A stretch of 64,000 bases of DNA from Chloranthus sessilifolius. Lineage: Eukaryota > Streptophyta > Magnoliopsida > Chloranthales > Chloranthaceae. The stretch is taken from positions 124,958,831 to 125,022,830 of the forward strand of contig CM037585.1 in the NCBI GenBank assembly GCA_021018995.1. Reading direction: 5' to 3'. A model generated the notes under the pieces. The model was not told the DNA's origin, did not search any database, and saw only the letters and a program-made list of their open reading frames with translations. Position 1 is the first letter of the stretch; the number at the start of each line of letters is the position of its first letter. The translations under genes were made by a program, and so were the position numbers. Positions 51,531 through 62,460 of the stretch are shown here, piece by piece.

Positions 51531-53154
51531 AGTGGTGAAGTGGACCGAGCCACAATATAGAGGTCAACGATCTGGTGAGGGACAATTTAATCCTCCTCCC
51601 AAACCTATACAACCTGCCCCTACCAATTCTAGGTTTGAAAAGGGAAAAAGTGTAGTTGGAGAATCCTCAAGGGTTAATTCTCAAGTAAAGTGCTATAAAT
51701 GTCATGGGATGGGACACTTTGTTGCCCAATGCCCAACGAAAGAACCCCAAAGGACTCTCTTCATTGAGGGAGAGGAGGATGATGATGAGGTAGTGGTTGA
51801 AGAAGAAGTATTTGAACCGATTAGCACACCTAGTGATGAGGAGGGTGATGCTATTGGCCATCCTTTAGTTGTGAGGTGTGCCCTTGCACAGTTTCAACGG
51901 GATGAAAATGATGACTGGCGTAGGGAGAACATCTTCCACACCTATGCTAGATTTGGTGAAAAGAATTGTAGGGTCATCGTGGATAGCGGTAGTTGTACTA
52001 ACGTAATATCAACTCATGTCGTACGCCGCTTAGGGCTTACACCTGAAGCCCACTCGAGACCTTATAAAGTCGCATCGGTCAATTCTTCATCCATTCCTGT
52101 GTCGAAAAGGTGTCATGTACCGATTCAATTGGGTTCTTATTCAGACAATTTATGGTGTGATGTGGTGCCGATGGATGTGGGCCATATCATTTTGGGAAGG
52201 CCGTGGCTCTATGACATGGATGTGACTCTTTCTGGTCGATCAAACATATGCACGTTCATGCATAAGTGCAAAAAGATCACTTTACACCCTTTGCCTCCCA
52301 AATCACTATCGACCAACACAGTCAAAAAGAAGGGCGAGTCTTCTAAATCCATTAATATTGTAAGCCCTTCTGAGTTCGAGAAAGCATCGATAGATGAGAG
52401 TGTAGTGTACGTAGTTGTCACTGTAGAGTGTGCTCCCGAGTCGGCGAGCGAGTGTCCCAAGGAGGTTGAGCCGATTTTAAAAGAGTTTACGGATGTCTTC
52501 CCTGAAGACTTACCAAACGAATTCCCTCCTCTACGTGATATCCAACACGCAATAGAATTGGTTCCCGGATCTACCTTGCTGAACCTGCCCCACTACAGGT
52601 TGAATCCAGTTGAGCACACCGAGTTAACTCGGCAAGTCAATGAGCTCTTTCAGAAGGGGTTCATCCAAGAGAGCATGAGCCCGTGTGCCGTACCTGCCCT
52701 ATTCATTCCTAAGAAAGATGGTACGTGGCACATGTGTTTGGATAGTCGTGCAATCAATAAGATTACCGTTAAGTATTGGTTTCCCATACCAAGGCTCGAT
52801 GACATGCTTGATATGATGGTTGGTGTCACTATCTTTTCAAAGATAGACCTTAAGAGTGACTACCATCAACTCCGTATCCTCCCCGGTGATGAGTGGAATA
52901 CTGCCTTTAAGACTAAGGATGGTCTTTATGAGTGGATGGCCATGCCATTTGGGCTTTCTAACGTCCCAAGTACTTTCATGCGACTCATGACCCAAGTGTT
53001 TAGACCGTTTCTCGGCAAATTCCTTGTTTTTTTCGATGGCATCCTGATCTACAATCATGACAAGGAACAACACTTGACCCACCTTACACTGGTTTGTGAA
53101 ACCCTTAAGGGCGAGAAGTTGTTTGCAAATCTCAAAAAATGCACCTTCATGTAA
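51531..53154 (+). CDS. E3 zinc knuckle, protease and reverse transcriptase (inactive)
   Basis: A single ORF (open from 51400). CCHC knuckle CYKCHGMGHFVAQC, acidic linker, protease VIVDSGSCTNVISTHVVRRL and GHIILGRPWLYD, protease-RT linker KSLSTNTVKKKGESSKSINI, then [70 protein letters not shown]. The active-site motif reads FFDGILIY (near 53031): the second catalytic Asp is Gly (GGC), so polymerase activity would be lost. The ORF ends at TAA 53152 in the thumb. Confidence 0.93.
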
Positions 53155-53169
53155 CGTTCTGTTGTTTTC

Positions 53170-54324
53170 TTGGGATTTATTATCTCAGCCAACCGAATGG
53201 TCGTGGACCCCGAAAAGGTGAGAGCCATTGTGGAGTGGCCCGAGCCTAAGAACATACACGATGTCCGTATCTTCCATGGTTTGGCTACTTTTTATCGCCG
53301 CTTCATCAAAAGCTTTAGCACCATCAAGGCCCCAATTACTGATTGCATGAAAGAAGGGGATTTTAAATGGGGCAAAGCGGCGACAAAAGCCTTTGTTGAG
53401 ATCAAACAACGAATGAGTAGTGCACCCGTCATGCGATTGCCGGACTTTTCTAAAGTCTTTGAAGTCGCATGCGACGCTTCGGGTGTAGGCATAGGAGGAG
53501 TGCTTAGCCAAGAGGGTCACCCTGTGGCCTATTTTAGTGAAAAACTTAACTAGGCGAAGTAAAAATACTCCACCTATGACAAGGAGTTCTATGCGGTTGT
53601 TCGATCTCTTTGGTATTGGAAACATTACCTTAGACAACAGGAATTTGTGCTGTTCTCTGACCATGAAGCCTTACGCTTTCTTACTTCACAGAAGAAGTTG
53701 AACCCAAGGCACGCGAAGTGGGTTGAGTACCTTCAAGGGATCACATTCGTGTTAAAGCATAAGGCCGGTGCTGAAAATAAGGCCGCTGATGCACTTAGTC
53801 GGCGAGTGGTGACTTTGCGCACAATGAGCGCCGAGGTCGTCGGGTTTGAAAAGTTAAAGGATGAGTACCCCGAGTGCCAAAATTTTAAGGTTGAGTACAC
53901 TGCTCTCCTTAGTAACCCGACCAGCACACACTCTGTGTACATCATCCAGGATGAGTACTTATTTAAAGGCAATCGCCTTTGCATCTCTCGCACTTCATTG
54001 CGTGACTTTCTCATTTGGGAGTTACATGTTGGAGGGATGGCCGGACACTTCGTGCGTAATAAAACTGTTGCGCTTGTAGAGGATAGGGTTGTCAAATATT
54101 GTCGTACTTGCCAAGTGTTAAAACAGACCAAACAAAATACCGGCTTGTACACCCCGTTACCCATGTCACACACACCGTGGCAAGACCTCTCAATGGATTT
54201 CGTGCTTGGACTTCCTAAGACCCCTAGGAAGCACGACTCCATCTATGTCGTAGTGGACCGATTTTCCAAGATGGCCCACTTCATTCCTTGTTCTAAAACC
54301 TCCGATGCATCTCATATTACTTAA
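53170..54324 (+). pseudogene. E3 RT end, RNase H and integrase N-terminus
   Basis: RT connection: [20 protein letters not shown]. RNase H-like block: [20 protein letters not shown], stops at 53552 and 53561, then YSTYDKEFYAVVRSLWYWKH and KHKAGAENKAADALSRRV. Integrase zinc finger: the H-x-GG part is present, but about 13 residues before C-R-T-C are deleted (after 54075). Core start LSMDFVLGLPKTPRKHDSIY. A stop lies at 54322. Confidence 0.9.
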
Positions 54325-54342
54325 CTATTTTTCACGGAGGTA

Positions 54343-55414
54343 GTGCGTCTTCATGGGTTGCCCAAAACTATTGTGTCTGATAGGGATATTAAATTTACGA
54401 GTTACTTTTGGAAGACCCTTTGGCACATGATGGGCACAATGCTCCAATTCTCAACTGTTTACCACCCTCAATCGGATGGCCAAACCGAAAGCACCAATAG
54501 GAGCCTTGGGAATCTCCTTCGTAGTCTTGTCGGTGATCATGTTAGGACCTGGGATACCATCTTACCCACAACTGAGTTTGCATATAATAATTCAGTCAAT
54601 AGGTCCATAGGCATGAGTCCTTTTGAGGTAGTGCATGGTCATAGGCCTAGGACCCCATTATATTTGATCCCCATGTCTGCATCCCATAGTGTCAGAGTCC
54701 ACCGATGCATTTGCACAACATATTCATAGCTTGCATGTCGAAATTAAATAGAAAGTTAATTCAAGCAACAATCAATATAAATTATCTGCAGATGCTCACA
54801 GGCGTTCTAAAGAATTTAACGTGGGTGATTACGTGATGGTCCGGGTTTGGCCTAAGCAGTTCCCATCGGGATCCGCAAAGAAGCTCCAATCTCGAGGCGC
54901 TAGGCCTTTTAGAATTTTGGCTAAGAGTGGTCCTAATGCATACGTGCTCGAGCTTCCTCCAGGTACAGGGGTTAGTTCCACGTTCAATGTGGAGGACTTG
55001 GTTCCTTACTTGGGTTTCACCCCACCTCCTGAAAACCCCCTCCTGCCACCTCCTAGTCCCAGCCCCAATCCAACCTTGCAACCCATACCTCTTCCTTCCC
55101 CAAGTAGACAGAGATCAGATGAGATAGAAGATATAATCAATAATCATGCCGTCTCTATACATGACGGGGGATTCCAGAAATACTTGGTTAAATGGGTTGG
55201 CAAACCGGAGTCCGAAAATACTTGGGTCCACGAGAATGAAGTTCGCCGCTTGAACCCCGACCTACTTGATATCTACCGCGAGCGTGTTTCATCGGTGATG
55301 AAACCTTTTTTGTCTAGGGGAATTGACGGGGACGCCACTTACATGGACATTGGATTCGAACCACATTGTTTCTACCGGCGTAGAAAGAAGCAGCATTATG
55401 GAAGTCAAAGATAA
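54343..55414 (+). pseudogene. E3 integrase core, GPY/F module, chromodomain and LTR-encoded tail
   Basis: SDRDIKFTSYFWKTLWHMMG (second Asp), PQSDGQTESTNRSLGNLLR (Glu) and VVHGHRPRTPLYLIPMSA, then a frameshift near 54690. GPY/F-like: VGDYVMVRVWPKQFPSGSAK and RPFRILAKSGPNAYVLELPP. Chromodomain: GGFQKYLVKWVGKPESENTW and NEVRRLNPDLLDIYRER. The ORF crosses the LTR start (55324) and ends at 55414 with FYRRRKKQHYGSQR. The polypurine tract AGGGGAAT is inside codons. Confidence 0.92.
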
Positions 55415-56336
55415 GGAAAGATGGAAATTCTGGAGAAAGAATGGCGAAATTTTGATTTCAAATTTCGATCGATCGAAGTGACATTTCGATCGATCGAAAA
55501 TTCCGATCAATTGAAATTCAAATTCGATCCATCGAATGTCGACGACAATTTTCATAGAAATATGAAATTTCGATCAATCGAAATTTCAAATTGATCAATC
55601 GAAATCGCGTCGAGAATTTTAGTTATTTTAGGAGTTTAATTTCGAACTTTTGTTTCAAGGGTTTATTTTTCTTTTATTTAATATTCGTTTTAGGGTTTTC
55701 TTTTATTGTAAGACCTCCTATATAAGGTCTTTAAACAATGTAATTAAGGGAGTTGATTGATTATTGAATGAGAGCTTATGATTCGTGAAGAGAGAGTCTT
55801 CTTCCCCGCGATGGGTTTGGTGTGAGACCAAGGGAGCGATTCCAATATATTTTCCTTATTGTTGTCATTGTTTTGCGTGGTTTGCTTAATTATATTTGCT
55901 ATCTAAATCTCTGCGTGCTTCTCTAGCCATAGCTTAAATCCTTCCTTGTGATCCCCTAAACCCGTTTTAAAGCCTAAATCACACAAGCCAATATCTTTTC
56001 GAAAATCATAAGCCGATCTAAAAGTCATAGGCCTTTACAAACTGTAAATCCCTTTCACAACCCAATTTGGAATCCGCGAATCTACATCGGACCGAAGACG
56101 AGCACCTAATCCTAGAAAAGCTAGAGTACTATCTCTAGGCCGATCTCGCCTCGACTCTAAAGTACTTACGCATCGGACTGGACCCTATCTGGATCTTGTG
56201 TGATCTACCTATCAGAATTCTGCAAACCCTAAGGTATCAAAGATAATTTTGCGATTAAACGTGAATTAATTTATTTAATTTCGGCAAAATCTTCATTAAA
56301 ACATATTCCGCATTTTAGGGTCGTTGTCCCGCGTCA
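55324..56336 (+). repeat. E3 3' LTR
   Basis: 1013 bp, longer than the 5' LTR because a block including 'gtaagacctcctatataagg' (TATA-like, about 55708-55727) is kept here and missing at the corresponding point of the 5' LTR (near 49805). Ends CCCGCGTCA then TTTTC. Confidence 0.95.
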
Positions 56337-56341
56337 TTTTC

Positions 56342-56933
56342 ATCTTATAAATCAGAAACTCTCTGTCGTAGGTGAATGCCATAAGATCATCTGAGATCTT
56401 CTCAATGACCTCGCTACTAATTTTGGTTGGAGGAGGAAAAGATAGGGGTTGTGGGATTGGGTTTGGTGCACAAAAAAAGGATGTTTGAAAAAGAGTTCTA
56501 GATGAGGAACTAGGTCTTCCATATTGAGTGTCAAACTAATCCCTGTATCTGGAGGAAGCTTAAGAACGTACGCATTAGGACCACTCGTTGCCACAATTTT
56601 AAAAGGTCCAGCGCTGCTGGCTTGGAGCTTCTTTGCGACTCCCGATCGAAATCTTTCAGGCCTAACTGGAACCATCACATGATCATTTAATTGGAATTCT
56701 ATAATAGTCTTTGGTAAATGCATCAATAATTTGAGAGTTTCATTGCACAAATTAATTTTAAGCGTAATTTCGGCGTGTAATGCGGAATGAGAATCAAAAC
56801 TTGACTCACAATAAGACTCGGAATGTGAAGAGGCATACAACTCGAGACTATGATGTGTATGTGTATCTATGGACTCGATACTCTCATGTGGATGCGACGC
56901 TAACGACTCATGTGTAGTGGACTCTATCAACAC
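56342..56933 (-). pseudogene. N1 spacer end, integrase C-terminal (GPY/F-like) module and start of chromodomain 1
   Basis: The minus-strand ORF (56933-56352) begins with the H-E-S repeat spacer (TTHESLASHPHESIESIDTH). It then reads SALHAEITLKINLCNETLKL, IIEFQLNDHVMVPVRPERFR, KKLQASSAGPFKIVATSGPN and AYVLKLPPDTGISLTLNMED. These match the C-terminal integrase/GPY-F region of E2 and E3, but nothing of the integrase core precedes them. In another frame the downstream part reads SEVIEKISDDLMAFTYDREF with LIYKMK, the start of a chromodomain that continues at 49414. Confidence 0.85.
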
Positions 56934-57390
56934 TAGTGACTCGTGTGATCGAATGACTCATGTGGACTCGACTCAACGGATTCCAATGACTCATGTGGAC
57001 TCGACTCAACGGAATCCAATGACTCATGGGTAAGTGACTTGATTGGCTCGTGTGTACTTTGTTCGACCAATTTCAAAGCCTCAAGTGTACTCGACTCTAC
57101 CAACAACAAAGGCTCGTGCACAACTGACTCGACGGACACTAACAACTCGGGCGCACGCGATTCGGTCGAATCGCGCATGGGTGACTCGATTGTCGCACGT
57201 GTGGATGACTGAACATGACTACTCACAAGGGAAATAAAATCTCTTTAACACAAACTAGACTTTCGTCAGCTTCTTCCATCCCCTCGTCACTCATCACGGT
57301 TCTTAGGTCATATACAATTTCTTCCACTTTCATATTTTCCGGTTCCTTAGAACTCTCTTTTAGTCAATAAATTCGGAGTGGAAAATTTTG
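56934..57390 (-). pseudogene. N1 His/Glu/Ser-rich repeat spacer
   Basis: Minus-strand ORF 57226-56933: ATIESPMRDSTESRAPELLV, HEPIKSLTHESLDSVESSPH and ESLESVESSPHESFDH. Repeating units of about 12 residues centre on H-E-S-L/F. At DNA level a 36-bp unit containing 'gactcatgtggactcgactc' is tandemly repeated (56966-57025). An upstream acidic leader (57240-57350) matches N2's VEEEVYDPRTVMSEEEIEEA. No enzyme domain. Confidence 0.85.
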
Positions 57391-58170
57391 TGGGGCATTA
57401 GTAAGGAAAGTGTCCAAATCCGTGATACTTGAAACATTTGTTGCGACCATTAATTTTGGGGCTCTCAATAATCGTTCCTTTCCCATTATCGATTTGGGAA
57501 TTCAGAGTAATCACGGGTTTTAATGCTTGAACCCCGAAATTATATCTCTTATGGATAATTCGTTTCCCGTGATCAATTTGAGGATTCATAGGAGTATGCG
57601 CGGGTTTCGATGGTAGAACCCCGAAATTAGGGCTCTCCTTAGTGTAGGTGATCCTTGGCTCAAGTTGGGTGTGTTTATGATACTTATCCACCTTAGCTTC
57701 CAAAACCGTAGAAGGTAGTGGTACATGAAATGAACATAATTCTCAATTAGTTGCTCCCTCATATTCTCCCATCGTGTGATGGGCTTACAATTAGCTAACT
57801 CGCGTCGAAACTCAACATTAGTCCAAAAGGTTTTGGCATGACTCACCAACCTCGTCTTAGCTAACTCAACCTTATACTCATCCAACACATCATACGAGTC
57901 AAAATACTCCTCTATGCTAGACAACCAGCCCACGAAGGGTTTAGGCTTCGCCATACCCTCAATATATGGGACTTCGACTTGAATGAACCTTAGACATTTT
58001 CTATCAAGATCATATTCGGGCTCACAATAATGGGAGTATCCCCTGACTCTAGTCTCATCACGACGTTTGGGACTTTGCCAAGAATTTGGAGTGTAGCGAC
58101 TCCTATTATTAATCGCAAACAACTCGGCTTTGATGTCCCTAAGGGCATCGAAAAACTCACTCATGTCCAT
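57391..58170 (-). pseudogene. gag: N1 Gag and zinc-knuckle region
   Basis: ATG at 58170 in context CACCATGG. N-terminus MDMSEFFDALRDIKAELFAI. Capsid: FIQVEVPYIEGMAKPKPFVG, WLSSIEEYFDSYDVLDEYKV, ELAKTRLVSHAKTFWTNVEF and WENMREQLIENYVHFMYHYL. A frameshift near 57600 leads to NGRNKCFKYHGFGHFPY, a zinc knuckle whose second Cys is Tyr. Gag is clearly related to, but distinct from, that of E2 and E3. Confidence 0.9.
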
Positions 58171-58334
58171 GGTGATCACGACTTACTACACGGGTTCTAA
58201 ATGACATGCAAATATGAACCAACAATGGATGAGGAATTTTGTCAAACAGTAGACATGCATACTAATGACCACAATTGAAATAAAATGCAATAAAAATTAA
58301 AATGTCACACAAATATGCCCTAACCTAGAACCTA

Positions 58335-58347
58335 GGCTTTGATACCA
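58335..58347 (-). promoter_or_regulatory. N1 primer-binding site
   Basis: The minus strand reads TGGTATCAAAGCC, the initiator-Met primer site with one change, four bases inside the 5' LTR. Confidence 0.9.
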
Positions 58348-58351
58348 AAAC

Positions 58352-59318
58352 TAACGCGGATAGGTGACCCTAAACTATATAAATGAAGATGAAATGTTAT
58401 TTGCCGAAATTAAACTGAATTAATCAAGCAAAAATCAATGCATAATCGCGATACCTTAAGATTCATAGTTTTCCACTTGGATGATCGTGTTGGTTTGGGT
58501 AGGGTCCAGTCCGTTGCGCTAGATTCGTTAGCCTCGCGGAAGGATAATCCTAGAGATAGAATTCTAGCCGCTTCCAGATTAGGGTGTCGATCTTCAATCA
58601 AAATGGGATCGCTGGTTTTCTTAGGGTGCTTTGATTTAGAATGGTTTGTTGGCTCAGGTGAGATCTAGAGCTTATTGAATCGGGTCGATTTAACGATTCA
58701 ACTATGGCTTGGAATTCGGTGAATTTAAATTGAGGTGAAATGAAATGGGGTTTATGGGATCAGAAAACAAGGTAGAGAAAAGATAAATCGAAATAGAGAT
58801 AAAAGATAGATAATTGTGGGCTTCGCACCCACACCCTTGGCTTCACACCAAACCCTTCGCGGGAGAGAAGATTCACTCTTCAAAATTGTTCATCTCAAGC
58901 AGAAGAAAAGTAGCTTTTTATTCATTATCAATTGTGAATTACATTATTTATTAACGACCTTATATAGGAGGCCTCTAACTCTAAAACAAATACTCTAAAA
59001 AGGACAAGTTTGCCCATAAAAACCAAATTTCGATTTTGGCATATCTGACTCCGCCACAAATCAATCGATCGATTTATATAAATATAAATCGCACGAAGTC
59101 TCTGGTCAAAATTGATTGATCGAAAATTTGTACTCGATCGATCGACTGAGCACCGAAATTTACCAAAAGCAAGACTCCCCCTGTCCACAATTGATCGATT
59201 GAAAGCCTGGGTTCGATCAATCGACTGTGTACACCTTTGTGCCCTCCTTTAGGCCTTTCTGAAGCTGAAAAATTCTGTTGCGGCCTAAATCCAAGGCTCT
59301 CGATCTTGGCGTCCCCCA
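58352..59318 (-). repeat. N1 5' LTR
   Basis: About 967 bp and closely similar to 48058-49048. It starts (minus) TGGGGGACGCCAAGATCGAG, apparently having lost two bases of TGACGGGG, and its end is changed from TGACGCGG (plus-strand reading) to TAACGCGG. TCGATCGAT palindromes occur at 59065-59220. Confidence 0.88.
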
Positions 59319-60322
59319 ATGAAGGAAACAAAAGCTCTCTTGATAAGCTCCTGATACTCTCTTTGTGTTAGGGTTACTAAAGTTGATCATGTCTGAGTTG
59401 TAGGAGGTGCTGGCTGCATAGTGGGAGTAGTTGGTGTAACATCATCTCTTTGTGTTAGGGTTACTAAATCACAGTTGTTATGTTGGTATACCATCCAAAT
59501 CCCAACAAGTCTCCCTTTTCTGCCTTAATGAGTGCACATCAAATTGTCTTTCTCTTCCTCTGATAAGCCACTACAGCCTGCTGACTCCACGACGGAACTG
59601 AGTAAATGTAGGAAGAGCTAAACGCTCTAGTGCATCAATGGGCACATGCATTAGCTGACCTATGCTCTCATCATGTTGCAGAAAAGAGAAGACAGTGTCA
59701 AGTGGAGGACACTGCTCCCGTCCGAGTATACTAGCACAAACACTCTCGTAATCAGGATTAACGACCCTTAACTGATTAAATATTTTCTGTCTCTCGAGTG
59801 AACGAATAGTCTTTCCCACACATTCACTAGGTTAACTAATGCATCTACTGCTCGCATCATTCTCCTGATATTTTGCCAGTTCGTCCCATATATTCCTCAA
59901 CAGTGTATAATATTCTCTAATTGATCTTTCACCCTGACGGATATTACTAATCTGGTTAATCAATTGAAACATTTTAGGAAGGTTTTACCTTTTCTGAGAA
60001 GGCGCCACCTCCCATATTTCTTTTGCATCAGTAGCATACAGAAAGGAGCGATTGATTGCAGACTGCATAGAATGAAGGATCCATGTCATCACAGTAAGAT
60101 TATCACACTCCCAGTCAATGTTTTTAGGATCCGTGACATCTAGTTCGAGAATACTCCCATGTATATACCCTAATTTCCTTTTTGAGTCCAAGGACATGCA
60201 AGCAAATCGTGACCATTCAATGTAATTGGTCCCATCAAACTTCACCATAGTTATATGCAACCAGTGTGGTCTTCGCCGTCACTACTGGTACTAACTTTCA
60301 TTTCTTCCATTGCAGGAAAGCC
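59319..60322 (-). pseudogene. gag: Copia Gag (UBN2-type) upstream of N1 insertion
   Basis: Minus strand: a start near 60322 (MEEMKVSTSSDGEDHTG), a frameshift, then VKFDGTNYIEWSRFACMSLD, SKRKLGYIHGSI, TVMTWILHSMQSAINRSFLY and AKEIWE (60260-59985). The next segment is RQKIFNQLRVVNPDYESVCA and LGREQCPPLDTVFSFLQHDE (59819-59571). These are the N-terminal and middle blocks of copia Gag. N1 lies between this and the integrase at 48057, and the knuckle and protease between them are missing. Confidence 0.85.
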
Positions 60323-60923
60323 GAGTTACAGTGGCTACACAGCCGTGGAATGACAATAACTAATACTGATCAACACATAAACGACAACAATTCTGGTCAG
60401 CAATACTACTGATCAGCCCAAAGTTCAGTATACTAGCTCTTCCCAATCACCAGAAGACCAAGGAATAGCGAGCACGACATTACCCATGAACACAAAACGC
60501 ATCGCATCTCCCTTCATATTTCTCAAAATTCTGCAGTTAGCCGTTCAAATGAAATATGATTTAAATCCGATCCAAACCCTACCTTATATTAGTACAGATC
60601 AACCGCACATGGATCGTGGGCACAATTTTTTGTGAACTAGTGTAAAAAATGCTATATATGGACCGTAACTTTACACTGGTCTTAAAACTTCCGTGTACAT
60701 ATTTGTTCCTAATTTCATCATTTCTTGTTACGCCACAAATCCACCAAGCATACGCATTTCAACCACACGGATCCTTTCTTATGTCATTTCATAATTTCCC
60801 CAACACCATGCACCATTAAATAATACAGGTGATGACAAAACATATAAAAGTCCCATACAATTATATTGACACTCGATCAGACAACATACTACTCATCTCT
60901 CCACTTTTCGCACCAGTGATAAT
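60323..60923. other. Unassigned sequence between copia gag and N2
   Basis: It would be expected to hold the copia leader and 5' LTR, but I could not find a primer-binding site or LTR boundary. No coding feature. Confidence 0.4.
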
Positions 60924-62014
60924 TGACGCAGGACGGTTCCCTAAACTACGTGAATGATATAATTGATTTTGCCGGAATTAAATTAGAATTAAATTAAACA
61001 ATAAAATTCACAAAATATAACGAATACCTCAGGTTTTCGTAGTATTCCATGAGAGAATCACATATGCTTCAAGTAGGGTTCAGGCCAGGTGCTAGATCCG
61101 TAGGTTGCAGCGTAGATCGATCCTAGAGATAGAACTCTAGGTTTTCCCAGATTAGGGCGCTCATGACTCAATGATGGGATCACTGGTTTCCTCTGAATAT
61201 TTGGTGTGGAAGGTTTAATAACTTAGTTGGGATCTACGGTTGTTGAATCGGATCGATTCAAGGATTTAGGGACAATTAGGGTTTAGGATTTCAAAAGGGA
61301 TAGATAATAGGAGATAGATAGGTAGATAAAAGATAGATAGGTAGATAGAAGATAGATAGGTAGATAGAGGATAGATTGTAGGCTTCACACCCTTGGCTTC
61401 ACACCAAACCCTTCTCGGGAAGAAGAATCACTCTTCGTAGAGGCTCATCTCAAGCACACACAAGCAAAAACTTTTTCATTCATAATCAATAACTAATTAC
61501 ATTGTTTAACTTAAGGACCTTATATATGAGTCCTTTCAAACAAAAATAAAACCCTAAAACAAATTCTAAAAGGACAAGTATGTCCCTGAAAATTAAGTTC
61601 GAAATTAGAAAATTATCCAAAATTAAAAACTGCACGATTTCGATCGACCGAAAGTGAAGTTGGATCAATCGAAATTTAAATTCGATCGATCGAAAGTGAA
61701 ACTCGATCGATCGAAAAAACATATCTCAAAAATTAGCCGCTGAAATTCGATCGATCAAAGGGAAATTCGATCGATCGAATTATATACTCCAGAACTATAT
61801 AATTCCCTCTACAATTCAATTTCGATCGATCGAGAATTTCGATTGATCGAATATATATTTCGATCGATCGAAATTTGCAGTATTCTCCCAATTCGCCAAA
61901 TTTCGTCATATTTCGTCTCTTTTCGCCTAGCTCTGATGTCCAGTCTGCTTCTTCCGACGTCTGTATACATGAAACAGTCCATATCCAATGTCTACGATGT
62001 CGGCGTCCCCGTCA
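60924..62014 (-). repeat. N2 3' LTR
   Basis: 1091 bp. Minus reading starts TGACGGGGACGCCGACATCG and ends CCTGCGTCA. The first codons read DIVDIGYGLFHVYRRRKKQT, the LTR-encoded basic tail. TCGATCGATCGAA arrays span 61640-61875. A GATA-rich minisatellite is at 61300-61377. Closely related to the segment captured in E2 pol. Confidence 0.93.
61300..61377 (+). repeat. GATA-rich minisatellite in N2 LTR
   Basis: Units of about 20-21 bp built from 'agatagataggtagata' repeated three to four times. Confidence 0.9.
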
Positions 62015-62460
62015 ATTCTCCCTGACTCAAAGTGTTTCATCACCGATGAAACACGCATGAAGTGAATCTTGTCACTCGGTGACGTATGAGTATCATCTCG
62101 GTCCATTGTAGAGGGACGTACCTAGTAAACCTCTCCTTGACGAGCCCAATAACCCGGCTCGCCAAGCCACTCTACCAAATACTTTTGAAGTTTCGCATCG
62201 ACTCTCCCGGACCCGAAGGAATTCATCCCCGATGAAGTGTGCTCGCGATATCGACGGGGAATACGGGAACTCAAGCAACGAACTCTCTCATGATTGGCCC
62301 ATGCACTCTTGGTAGTTGACTCACCAATCCTCTGCATCTTATAGACCAGAAAGGCCGCAGGTGAATGCCACAAGATTATCCCAAATTTCCTCAATTATCT
62401 TTTCTCTCTGCCTACTTGGATTGGAAGTCGTATTGGCTGCAAGTTGGGATGGGATTGTAA
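62015..62460 (-). pseudogene. N2 tandem chromodomain-like region
   Basis: Minus strand: FLVYKMQRIGESTTKSAWAN with HERVRCLSSRIPRRYREHTS (chromodomain 1), then VDAKLQKYLVEWLGEPGYWA with RQGEVY (chromodomain-like 2) and MRVSSVMKHFESGRIDGDAD entering the LTR. One stop lies between the second domain and the tail. The layout is the same as N1. Confidence 0.78.

Larger units (their letters stand above)
49420..56336 (+). mobile_element. Ty3/gypsy element E3 (chromovirus type), 6.9 kb, TSD TTTTC
   Basis: LTRs 49420-50371 and 55324-56336 both begin TGACGGGGACGCCACTTAC and end CCCG(T/C)GTCA. TTTTC flanks the element (49415-49419 and 56337-56341). Full domain order is present, with stops, a lost RT Asp, a deletion in the integrase zinc finger and a MITE in gag. 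It is inserted in chromodomain 1 of N1. Confidence 0.97.
48058..59318 (-). mobile_element. N1: non-autonomous Ty3/gypsy element (Gag and chromodomains, no pol core), split by E3
   Basis: Minus-strand element. Its 5' LTR is 58352-59318, followed by primer site, gag, zinc-knuckle region, H-E-S repeat spacer, integrase C-terminal module, chromodomain-like region and 3' LTR 48058-49048. About 4.3 kb remain after removing E3. No protease, RT, RNase H or integrase core is present. The same plan is seen in N2. Flanks do not show a matching 5-bp duplication. Confidence 0.88.
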
